Below, one piece after another: positions 17,021-25,279 of a DNA stretch of 64,000 nucleotides. A program made the translations under genes and the position numbers. The stretch's first letter is position 1. Every line of letters begins with the position of its first letter. This stretch comes from Sphingobacterium thalpophilum (lineage in GTDB: Bacteria > Bacteroidota > Bacteroidia > Sphingobacteriales > Sphingobacteriaceae). The DNA lies in the NCBI RefSeq assembly GCF_901482695.1, contig NZ_LR590484.1, positions 3,472,001 to 3,536,000 of the forward strand, written 5' to 3'. Under the pieces are notes generated by a model, which saw only the letters and a program-made list of their open reading frames with translations, searched no databases and was not told the origin of the DNA.

Positions 17021-19987
17021 ATGAACAAACAGATGTTACGTCCATTTTGGGCCTTGAACATGTTACTCGGGGTGAGTGCCACGGCATTTGCGCAGCAAGC
17101 TACGCTTCAGGGAAAAGTAATGGACCAGAAAGGAAGTTCCTTAGTAGGCGCCACATTGCGCTTTGAGGACATTCAAAAATCACTGTCTACCAATGCAAAC
17201 GGGGATTTTAGCTTGGATAGACTGAAGCCGGGCAAATTGCGGTTGAAAGTGAGCATGGTTGGCTATACCCCCTTGGATACCTTGATTGACGTTCAAGATG
17301 GCCGTAACCCTTTAAATTTATACCTCAGATCCGATGCGAGCCAACTGGAAGAAGTGGTCGTGATCGGTTACGGTACGCAAAAGAGAAGCGAGCTGACGGG
17401 TTCAATCAGCACCGTAACCTCAAAAGACTTCCAGAAAGGACAGATTTCTTCTCCCGAGCAGCTGATTGTGGGTAAGGTTCCCGGGGTGCAGATCACGACG
17501 AGTGGAGGGCAGCCTGGCGCCGGGAGCACCATCCGTATCCGGACGGGGGCATCATTAAATGCAAGCAACGACCCATTGATTGTGGTGGACGGTGTTCCAT
17601 TGGCAGGCGGATCAGTATCTGGCGTAGCCAATCCCCTGAGCTTGATCAATCCCAATGATATCGAAACGTTTACGATCCTCAAGGATGCCAATGCAACTGC
17701 TATCTATGGATCAAGAGCGTCGAATGGGGTTATTTTGATCACGACAAAAAAAGGAAGCCGAACTGGAACGCAGATCAACTTTTCGACACAGAATTCACTC
17801 GCAACGGTTGCCAATAAAGTAAAGTTGCTCAACGCGGATCAAATTCGTGAATACGTCAACTCGAATGGCAGCGATGCAATGAAGGAATTATTGGGCACGG
17901 CCAACACTGACTGGCAGGATGTCATTTATGACAATGCATTTACGACTGACAATAATATCAATATCGCATCAAAAGCCGCAAACATGCCTTACCGTGTCTC
18001 GGTTGGCTATATGAATCAGGATGGCGTGCTAAAAAATGATAACCTAAAGCGGACAACGGCGGCATTGGCACTCACGCCAAAGTTTTTAGATAATCACCTG
18101 TCCTTGGATGTGAATGTACGCGGCACTTGGTCAAAATCCAAATTTGCCACACAGGATGCCATCGGTTCCGCGATCCAGTTTGATCCGACCCAACCCGTGT
18201 ATGTGGAAGACAAAAACAGCTTTGGTGGATATTATGAGTGGATACAAGGAGGAAAACCCAACCCCAATGCGCCCCGCAACCCGCTGGCGCTGCTCGAGCT
18301 CCGCAAGGATAAGGGAGATGTGTTCCGGAGTATAGGAAATGCCAAATTGGATTATAGTTTTCATTTTCTGCCTGAGCTACATGCTAACTTGAATGTGGGG
18401 TACGATCTGGCGCGTTCAAAAGGAAATACATTTACGCCCGCTATTGCTGCCCGTAACTACAATGAAGGTGGTGAGCGTACCGAATATAAAACAGACATCA
18501 ACAACCGGATGCTCGAGTTTTACTTGAAATATGATAAGGAGCTGCCTTCAATCAAAAGTACGATCGATGCGACATTGGGTTATGGCTATTATAAAAATAG
18601 TACCAAATCTTACAATTTTGCGCGTACCAATGAAGCAGGCGATGTGCTTACCTCAGTCAACCTCCCTTTTGACAAACCAGAAAACCTGTTGATTTCGTAC
18701 TATGGACGCTTGATCTACACTTATGATAATCGGTATGTGCTATCTGGAACTTTACGTACAGACGGTTCCTCTCGTTTTAGCGCCGACAACCGTTGGGGAT
18801 ATTTCCCTTCGGTGGGTTTCACCTGGCGTGCAAAGAATGAAGGCTTTCTGAAAGATCATTCGGCTGTGTCGGATTTAAAATTACGGTTGAGTTACGGAAA
18901 AACAGGACAACAGGATGGGATAGCAAACTATTCCTACCTGCCCAATTATACCATAGGTGGTGACCAGTCGATGTACCGCTTTGGAAATGAATACTTTTAC
19001 CTGTATTCGCCGGTCGTATATGACAGCGATATACGTTGGGAAAGTACCTCCACTTACAATGCGGGCATTGACTTTGGTTTTTATAACAATGTGCTATACG
19101 GTAGTATTGATTATTATTCAAAAAAGACAAAAGATCTGTTAAGCACGATTCCAATCGCGGTAGGATCAAACTTTAGCAACTTCCTACTAACAAATGTGGG
19201 CAACATGGAAAATCAGGGGCTCGAGGTTAACTTGCATGTGGTACCCGTGAAGTCCGAAAACTCCACGCTCGACCTGGGTATCAATTTTACCTACAACCGG
19301 AGTAAAGTAACGAATCTGACCTTATCAGATGACCCGAATTTCATGATCGAAACAGGGGGCATCCGCGGCGGTACAGGCAATAATATTCAAGCTCATATGG
19401 TGGGATATACCCCTTACAGCTTTAGGGCATTCCAGCAGGTGTACGATGAGCAAGGCAAACCGGTTGAGGGTGTTTATGTCGATCGCAATGCCGATGGCGT
19501 CATTAGTGACAGCGACCGGTATATGTACAAATCGCCATTGCCCAAATATCTGTTAGGTTTTACAGCAGCCTACTCCTACAAAAAATGGTCCGCAGCAACG
19601 ACATTAAGGGCGAATCTGGACAATTATGTGTATGACAACGTATCCTCAAACTTTGGCAGTAGTTTCAATGTGATCGATCAGGCATCCTTGGTCATCAATA
19701 ATGCGCCAGTGGACTTCCTGAATAGCAATTTTGGGGAAAAACAACTGCAAAGCGACTATTACATCAAAAACGCTTCGTTTTTGAAGATGGACAACATCAA
19801 CCTTTCTTATCAGTTCGGCCAGTTTATCCGCAACAGTAAAGCCAATCTATCCATTTCGGCAACCGTGCAAAATGTTTTTACAGTATCCAAATACAAAGGG
19901 GTTGATCCCGAAATTTCCAACGGAATTGACGACCGTTTTTATCCGCGGCCAAGGACCTACGTGTTGGGAATCAATGTGAATTTTTAA
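17021..19987 (+). CDS. SusC-family TonB-dependent receptor (alpha-glucan oligosaccharides)
   Basis: A 988-residue outer-membrane transporter without an STN domain, consistent with LacI rather than sigma/anti-sigma control. Signal peptide (MLLGVSATAFAQ), carboxypeptidase-D-like domain at about 27-105 (LQGKVMDQKGSSLVGATLRF), plug with EEVVVIGYGTQKRSELTGSIS and ATAIYGSRASNGVILITTKKG, then a 22-strand-type barrel. It should import maltodextrins bound by the following SusD and SusE-like proteins; this substrate comes from the neighbouring GH13 and GH65 enzymes. It lies in one tight run with the genes on both sides. Confidence 0.95.
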   Translation: MNKQMLRPFWALNMLLGVSATAFAQQATLQGKVMDQKGSSLVGATLRFEDIQKSLSTNANGDFSLDRLKPGKLRLKVSMVGYTPLDTLIDVQDGRNPLNLYLRSDASQLEEVVVIGYGTQKRSELTGSISTVTSKDFQKGQISSPEQLIVGKVPGVQITTSGGQPGAGSTIRIRTGASLNASNDPLIVVDGVPLAGGSVSGVANPLSLINPNDIETFTILKDANATAIYGSRASNGVILITTKKGSRTGTQINFSTQNSLATVANKVKLLNADQIREYVNSNGSDAMKELLGTANTDWQDVIYDNAFTTDNNINIASKAANMPYRVSVGYMNQDGVLKNDNLKRTTAALALTPKFLDNHLSLDVNVRGTWSKSKFATQDAIGSAIQFDPTQPVYVEDKNSFGGYYEWIQGGKPNPNAPRNPLALLELRKDKGDVFRSIGNAKLDYSFHFLPELHANLNVGYDLARSKGNTFTPAIAARNYNEGGERTEYKTDINNRMLEFYLKYDKELPSIKSTIDATLGYGYYKNSTKSYNFARTNEAGDVLTSVNLPFDKPENLLISYYGRLIYTYDNRYVLSGTLRTDGSSRFSADNRWGYFPSVGFTWRAKNEGFLKDHSAVSDLKLRLSYGKTGQQDGIANYSYLPNYTIGGDQSMYRFGNEYFYLYSPVVYDSDIRWESTSTYNAGIDFGFYNNVLYGSIDYYSKKTKDLLSTIPIAVGSNFSNFLLTNVGNMENQGLEVNLHVVPVKSENSTLDLGINFTYNRSKVTNLTLSDDPNFMIETGGIRGGTGNNIQAHMVGYTPYSFRAFQQVYDEQGKPVEGVYVDRNADGVISDSDRYMYKSPLPKYLLGFTAAYSYKKWSAATTLRANLDNYVYDNVSSNFGSSFNVIDQASLVINNAPVDFLNSNFGEKQLQSDYYIKNASFLKMDNINLSYQFGQFIRNSKANLSISATVQNVFTVSKYKGVDPEISNGIDDRFYPRPRTYVLGINVNF

Positions 19988-20022
19988 GGATTAGATAAGG
20001 ACATAAAATGTGAATTTTTAAG
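19973..20022 (+). repeat. 16-base direct repeat spanning the susC stop codon
   Basis: AATGTGAATTTTTAAG occurs at 19973-19988, where it encodes the last SusC residues and the stop, and again at 20007-20022 in the gap before susD. The copies are offset by 34 bases. It looks like a small duplication of the gene end; no function is evident. Confidence 0.6.
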
Positions 20023-20031
20023 TGAAACACA

Positions 20032-21627
20032 ATGAAAAAATTAAATAAATATCTATCAGCTTGCTTATTGGCCCTGGCGCTGTCCAGTTGCCATAAGGAC
20101 CTGGATCTCAAGCCTACCAATGATGTGACTGCTGATGTAGCGTATAAGGATTTCAAAGGGTATACGATGGCTTTTGCCCGTTTGTATGGTACGATGGCGA
20201 TGCCCAGCACGTCTGGACCCAATAATTCTGACCTCGGGGGGCTGGATCCCGGAACGTCCGATTTTCTACGTCTTTATTGGAACGCACAGGAGCTGACGAC
20301 CGATGAAGCTGCATGCGCCTGGCTGAATGACCCAGGAATCAGCGGTCTAGATTACCTGAATTTTGATGATAGCAATCCAATGTTGCGGGGTTTGTACACC
20401 CGTTGCATCTATAGCGCGACGCTGGTCAATGAATTTTTGCGCGAGAGTACTGAGGCAAAACTAAATGAACGTGGTATCGCAGATGCGGATCGGGCCGAAA
20501 TCGCTTACTACCGAGCCGAAGCCCGATTTTTGCGTGCTTTTAATTATTGGGTATTGCTCGATCTGTACGGAAATCCACCTTTTGTAACTGAAGAAACGCC
20601 AGTTGGCAAACTGCCTCCTCCCCAGATCAAGAGACCTGATCTATTTGCCTACGTGGAAAAGGAACTCCTCGAAGTCGCTGAGCAACTCAAAGGTACAAGA
20701 CAAAATGTGTATGGTCGTATCGATCAGGCCGCGGCCTGGGGTTTGTTGGCCAGGCTTTACCTCAATGCCGAAGTGTACCTAGGGGCTGGCAATAAAAAAT
20801 ATACCGAAGCGATTACCTATGCCGAAAAAGTGCTGAATTCGGGGTATAGTCTTGGGGCCAGCTATGGCGAATTATTTCGTGCGGACAACGATGTCAACAA
20901 TCCCGAGTTTATCTTTTATTTACCTTACGATGGTACCAAAACACAGAGCAAAGGCGGTACAACGTATTTAATTAATGCAGCCATTGATGCAACCATGAAT
21001 CCAACGTCGTTTGGTGTGCCAGGAGGCGGCTGGGCTGGCAACAGAACACGCGACAATATCGCTACGATCTTTGGCGATTATTCCGGGGCGACCGATAAGC
21101 GGGCTATGTTCCATCTCAACGCCAGCGTCAAGATCGAGGACATGGCGGTATATAAGCAGGGATTGGCAGTCACCAAATTCCGCAATGTAAATAAAGATGG
21201 TACGACTGCTCCTCCAGCAGCTGAAGGTTTTGTGGCATCGGTAGATTTTCCTTTGATCCGCCTGGCAGAGATGCACTTGATTTATGCCGAAGCTACCCTG
21301 CGTGGTGGTTCGGGCGGAACAGTGGCCAAAGCCATTGACTATATTAATAAACTGCGAGTAAGAGCTTATGGAAATACCAGTGGCAAGCTGTCGAGCCTTT
21401 CCTTGGATGACATTCTTAATGAACGGGTGAAAGAACTGTATTGGGAAGGATTCAGACGGACGGATCTGATCCGCTATGGCAAATTCACAGGCGATAGCTA
21501 CCTCTGGCCGTTTAAAGGCGGCGTATTGGCGGGACAAGCAGTACCGAGCTACAGGAACTTATTTCCGATCCCCGCAGCGGATATCATCGCGAATTCGAAC
21601 TTGGTTCAAAACCCTGGTTATAACTAA
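20032..21627 (+). CDS. SusD-family starch-binding-type lipoprotein
   Basis: A 531-residue surface lipoprotein (lipobox LALSSC, Cys20). SusD TPR helices are visible (AEARFLRAFNYWVLLDLYGNPPFV, QAAAWGLLARLYLNAEVYLG), along with the C-terminal signature (FPLIRLAEMHLIYAEATLR, INKLRVRAYG, ERVKELYWEGFRRTDLIRYG) and the ending FPIPAADI...NPGYN. It binds glycan at the mouth of the preceding SusC. The starch or maltodextrin ligand is inferred from the surrounding amylases and phosphorylase. Confidence 0.95.
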   Translation: MKKLNKYLSACLLALALSSCHKDLDLKPTNDVTADVAYKDFKGYTMAFARLYGTMAMPSTSGPNNSDLGGLDPGTSDFLRLYWNAQELTTDEAACAWLNDPGISGLDYLNFDDSNPMLRGLYTRCIYSATLVNEFLRESTEAKLNERGIADADRAEIAYYRAEARFLRAFNYWVLLDLYGNPPFVTEETPVGKLPPPQIKRPDLFAYVEKELLEVAEQLKGTRQNVYGRIDQAAAWGLLARLYLNAEVYLGAGNKKYTEAITYAEKVLNSGYSLGASYGELFRADNDVNNPEFIFYLPYDGTKTQSKGGTTYLINAAIDATMNPTSFGVPGGGWAGNRTRDNIATIFGDYSGATDKRAMFHLNASVKIEDMAVYKQGLAVTKFRNVNKDGTTAPPAAEGFVASVDFPLIRLAEMHLIYAEATLRGGSGGTVAKAIDYINKLRVRAYGNTSGKLSSLSLDDILNERVKELYWEGFRRTDLIRYGKFTGDSYLWPFKGGVLAGQAVPSYRNLFPIPAADIIANSNLVQNPGYN

Positions 21628-21693
21628 GCGGAAAGTAAATCAGCCATTAAAGACATAATGGATAATAAAAGGAAGTAGATAAGTATTTTACAC

Positions 21694-22713
21694 ATGAAAA
21701 TAATACATTATATCGGAATAGCTCTCCTCCTGTTGGTAGCATTCCAGAGTTGTAAAAAAGACGAAACCCAGGCTAGATTAAGTACTGGAGATGATGTGAA
21801 GGCGGCTAGTTTGACCTTAGACAAAAATAGTGTCACGCTGTCTAAACAGCATGCTGATGATACAGTGCTACGGCTGAAGTTTGTACAGCCTGACTTTGGC
21901 TTTCAGGCTGCGGTAAACAATGTACTGCAGTTTGGACTGAAGGGAGATGGCTTTAAGTCAGTGAAAGAAGTAGTCATTCCGAATGGCCATAACGAGATGG
22001 CTTTTACAGGCTTCGAACTAAACAGCTATTTGCTTGCGTTGGGTGTACCTACTGGAGAGATGTCTGACTTCGATATCCGGATAAAATCGAGCATTAACAA
22101 TAAAATAGCTGCCGTATTCTCTCCGCTAGCGGCCCTTAAGGCTACTCCATATGCGTCGACAAGCTATTTGTATGCCATCGGTGCTTATGAAGATTGGGTT
22201 GAGGCGAACGCAGAATCGCTGATTTCTCCGACAAGCAATGGCATCTACACAGGAATAATCTATTTCCCAGAGGGAAAATTAACCTTTAAACTGACACCGG
22301 AACGTAACTGGAATAATTCGTATGGAGAAACAGAACCAGGGAAGATCGTTTATAATGGCGGTAAGGACATCAAGGCTCCGCGTGCAGGCAATCTAGAAGT
22401 TATCGTAAATACGACAGCCAACACGATCTCCTACAAAGATCATAGCTGGGGAATTATTGGTAGCGCGACACCGAAGGGCTGGGACGCGGATACGGACATG
22501 AAATATGATAACGCTAATCAGGTCTGGAAGTTAACCGTTGCCTTGGCGACAGGAGAAATAAAATTCCGTAAGAATCACGACTGGGGGACCAACTTCGGCG
22601 GCACCAATGGAGCATTGGTGGCCGGTGGTGACAATATTGCCGTCTCCACGGCAGGTACTTACGATATTGTCTTTGACCTCAACACCAATACATACACACT
22701 GACAAAAAAATAA
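21694..22713 (+). CDS. SusE/SusF-like starch-binding outer-membrane lipoprotein
   Basis: A 339-residue lipoprotein (lipobox VAFQSC, Cys20). An N-terminal SusE-type immunoglobulin-like domain is at about 30-145 (LTLDKNSVTLSK...). At least one C-terminal starch-binding-type beta-sandwich is present at about 248-339 (WGIIGSATPKGWDADTDMKY, TGEIKFRKNHDWGTNFGG). Such proteins add extra glucan-binding sites on the cell surface. The stop is 2 bases before the next gene. Identity as SusE or SusF cannot be settled; the short length and single clear C-terminal module make SusE-like the better label. Confidence 0.85.
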   Translation: MKIIHYIGIALLLLVAFQSCKKDETQARLSTGDDVKAASLTLDKNSVTLSKQHADDTVLRLKFVQPDFGFQAAVNNVLQFGLKGDGFKSVKEVVIPNGHNEMAFTGFELNSYLLALGVPTGEMSDFDIRIKSSINNKIAAVFSPLAALKATPYASTSYLYAIGAYEDWVEANAESLISPTSNGIYTGIIYFPEGKLTFKLTPERNWNNSYGETEPGKIVYNGGKDIKAPRAGNLEVIVNTTANTISYKDHSWGIIGSATPKGWDADTDMKYDNANQVWKLTVALATGEIKFRKNHDWGTNFGGTNGALVAGGDNIAVSTAGTYDIVFDLNTNTYTLTKK

Positions 22714-22715
22714 TC

Positions 22716-24581
22716 ATGCTTATGCTAAAGAAAAATAGAATCCTTGCGACGATACTTATAGGACTGACAACGTTGGGATGGAGCCCCTTGATGGGGCAAT
22801 CCATCCAGCGTGTTGAACCGCTCAACTGGTGGGTGGGTATGCAGAATCCTGAACTGCAGCTTGTCGTTTACGGGCCGCAGATCGGAAAAAGCGAGGTGAA
22901 GGTCGATGATGCGGGGATCGAACTGGTCCGGGTAAATCGAACCGGAAATCCCAATTACTTATTTTTGGATCTTCAGGTAAAGCCTAACGCAAAGCCGGGC
23001 TGGACAACCTTCACCTTCAGTCAGGGAAAGAAGCAATGGTCCTACCGCTACGAACTAAAATCACGGAATCACGAGGTCAAAGCTCAGGGAGTGACCAGCA
23101 AGGATCTCATCTATCTGATCATGCCTGACCGCTTCGCAAATGGAAATACAGCTAATGATCAAGTTAAGGGCATGCTCGACATGAGCCTCAACCGGGACTC
23201 GATGTATCTGCGCCATGGGGGAGACCTCGAAGGAGTGATTGGCAAACTGGACTACCTAAATGACCTGGGGGTAACCTCAGTCTGGCTGACGCCAGTACTG
23301 ACCAATGATATGCCACTGGCTTGCTATCACGGCTATGCAAATACAGAGAACTATCACATTGATCCACGTTTCGGAACCAACGATACTTATGTGCAGCTGG
23401 GGCAACAGCTGCATAAGCGCAAGATGAAGCTGATCTTTGATGTCGTACCTAACCATGTTGGAAGCCATCACTGGACAGTGAAGGATAAGCCAATGGCTGA
23501 CTGGCTGAATGAATGGCCAAGCTACACACAGACCTCTTATAAAGATCAAACTGTCTTTGATCCCTATGCTTCGGCCGAAGATAAAAAGAAGATGGTTAAA
23601 GGCTGGTTTGTACCCACCATGCCTGATATGAATCAACAAAATCCTTATGTACAGAATTATTTGACGCAAAGTCACATCTGGTGGATCGAGACCGCCGGTA
23701 TAGATGGATTCCGGATCGATACCTATCCCTATAATGATCTCGATTTTATGGCTAAATGGACCGAACGTATTCAGCAGGAATACCCAAGTTTCACCTTTTT
23801 TGGCGAAACTTGGGTGCATGGTGTAGCTAACCAAGCTTATTTTCTGGGCGGTAAACGAGTGGGCCAGGATATCGACTCGAAGTTGATGGGCGTGACGGAT
23901 TTTCAGCTCAACTACGCCATCGGTGATGCCCTCAATCAGAAGACTGAATGGACGGCTGGCGCCAACAAACTTTATTCGACACTAGCGTCGGATTACCAAT
24001 ATCCTCATCCTGACCGGAACGTACTCTTTTTGGATAACCACGATAAAGACCGCTTTTTCTCTGTAATAGGCGAAAATGTTCAGAAGTATAAGTCGGCCAT
24101 GGCTTGGTTACTAACTACGCGTGGTATTCCACAATTGTATTATGGTGCTGAGATCCTCATGAAAAATTTCTCCAATCCGGATGGTCTGCTGCGGGAAGAT
24201 TTTCAGGGCGGTTTCCCCGGTGACAAGACGGATAAGTTTAATGTTGCTGGAAGAACAGCCGCTGAACAGGATGTGTGGAACTATGTCCGTACACTTGCCA
24301 ATTACCGCAAAGCCCATCCAGTACTGCACACCGGAAAGACTATGCAATATGTACCTGAAGATGGTGTATATGTTTATTTCCGTTACGACGAGCAGCAGAC
24401 TGTTATGGTCGTGATGAACTGCAACGATCAGGAAAAGGAAATCAAACTGGACCGTTTTGCTGAAAGGAACGGCGGTGCAACTGCATATATTGACATTGTC
24501 AGTCAAGCGGCCGTGCCCACGGCCAACCATAGCCTGAAGCTGGCAGCTTACGAGACGAAAGTACTGGATATTAAATTTTAA
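22716..24581 (+). CDS. GH13 neopullulanase/cyclomaltodextrinase-like enzyme (SusA-like), periplasmic
   Basis: A 621-residue enzyme with a cleavable signal peptide (ILATILIGLTTLGWSPLMGQ) and no lipobox, so it is probably periplasmic. An N-terminal cyclomaltodextrinase-type beta domain (about 28-120, VEPLNWWVGMQNPELQLVVYG) precedes the GH13 barrel: FDVVPNHVGSHH, GIDGFRIDTYPY with nucleophile Asp335, FFGETWVHG with Glu364, and LDNHDKDR with Asp443. A C-terminal beta domain follows at about 540-621. It should cut imported malto-oligosaccharides to maltose and glucose, matching Bacteroides SusA. Spacing to the gene before is 2 bases. Confidence 0.9.
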   Translation: MLMLKKNRILATILIGLTTLGWSPLMGQSIQRVEPLNWWVGMQNPELQLVVYGPQIGKSEVKVDDAGIELVRVNRTGNPNYLFLDLQVKPNAKPGWTTFTFSQGKKQWSYRYELKSRNHEVKAQGVTSKDLIYLIMPDRFANGNTANDQVKGMLDMSLNRDSMYLRHGGDLEGVIGKLDYLNDLGVTSVWLTPVLTNDMPLACYHGYANTENYHIDPRFGTNDTYVQLGQQLHKRKMKLIFDVVPNHVGSHHWTVKDKPMADWLNEWPSYTQTSYKDQTVFDPYASAEDKKKMVKGWFVPTMPDMNQQNPYVQNYLTQSHIWWIETAGIDGFRIDTYPYNDLDFMAKWTERIQQEYPSFTFFGETWVHGVANQAYFLGGKRVGQDIDSKLMGVTDFQLNYAIGDALNQKTEWTAGANKLYSTLASDYQYPHPDRNVLFLDNHDKDRFFSVIGENVQKYKSAMAWLLTTRGIPQLYYGAEILMKNFSNPDGLLREDFQGGFPGDKTDKFNVAGRTAAEQDVWNYVRTLANYRKAHPVLHTGKTMQYVPEDGVYVYFRYDEQQTVMVVMNCNDQEKEIKLDRFAERNGGATAYIDIVSQAAVPTANHSLKLAAYETKVLDIKF

Positions 24582-24612
24582 CAACAACGAGTATCTAAAG
24601 TTCATTTTTGAA

Positions 24613-25260
24613 ATGATTAATTATACGAACGTAAAAGCCGTGATATTTGATTTGGACGGTGTGCTGGTGGATACGGCAGTCTACCATTATCAAGCTTGGC
24701 GCAGGTTGGCGGATAGCTTGGGTTACTCTTTTTCTGTTGAAGATAATGAGCAACTGAAAGGCGTCAGCCGGGTGGGATCGCTCGAACTGATCCTTAAATG
24801 GGCAGGGCTAGAAAAATCCGAACAGGAAAAAGAACAGTTGCTAGCTCAAAAAAATCAATGGTATTTGAGTCTGATCGAGCAGCTACATCCCGGACATTTG
24901 CTACCGGGAAGCTTGGATTTATTGCAAAGGTTGAAGACAAAGGGCATGCGGATCGCGCTCGGATCGGCGAGCAAGAACGCATTGGGTATCCTTCAGAAGA
25001 CGGAGATCTTGAATTATTTTGACGCATTGATCGATGGCAACGTGGTACAGGCCTCCAAGCCTGATCCTGAGGTGTTTCTGAAAGGTGCTGAAGCTCTGGG
25101 AATAGAGCCGGCCCATTGCCTGGTACTGGAAGATGCTCAGGCTGGTATTGATGCCGCAAAAGCGGCCCGAATGCAGGTTGTGGGTATTGGTAGCGCCGAA
25201 AATTTAAAAAGAGCGGATGATGTAGTGGGCGACCTGACAGCCCTTGTAGATAAATTTTAA
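24613..25260 (+). CDS. pgmB: Beta-phosphoglucomutase
   Basis: A 215-residue cytoplasmic HAD-superfamily enzyme that converts beta-glucose 1-phosphate to glucose 6-phosphate. HAD motifs: VIFDLDGVLVD with Asp13 (nucleophile) and Asp15, GSASKNA (motif II Ser), SKPDPEVFL (motif III Lys) and VLEDAQAGIDAA (motif IV). The cap helices begin HYQAWRRLADSLG, and KGVSRVGSL matches the beta-phosphoglucomutase substrate-specificity loop. It sits 19 bases before the GH65 phosphorylase whose product it would use, the same pairing found in maltose catabolism operons of Firmicutes. Confidence 0.93.
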   Translation: MINYTNVKAVIFDLDGVLVDTAVYHYQAWRRLADSLGYSFSVEDNEQLKGVSRVGSLELILKWAGLEKSEQEKEQLLAQKNQWYLSLIEQLHPGHLLPGSLDLLQRLKTKGMRIALGSASKNALGILQKTEILNYFDALIDGNVVQASKPDPEVFLKGAEALGIEPAHCLVLEDAQAGIDAAKAARMQVVGIGSAENLKRADDVVGDLTALVDKF

Positions 25261-25279
25261 ATGATAGCAGCAATAAGGA

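Noticed and set aside
20968..21537. 189-codon antisense frame within susD
   Set aside because: SusD motifs on the plus strand explain this stretch; no independent start or promoter is seen.
24111..24605. 164-codon minus-strand frame near the end of the neopullulanase-like gene
   Set aside because: It is antisense to the GH13 C-terminal domain and has no recognisable features.
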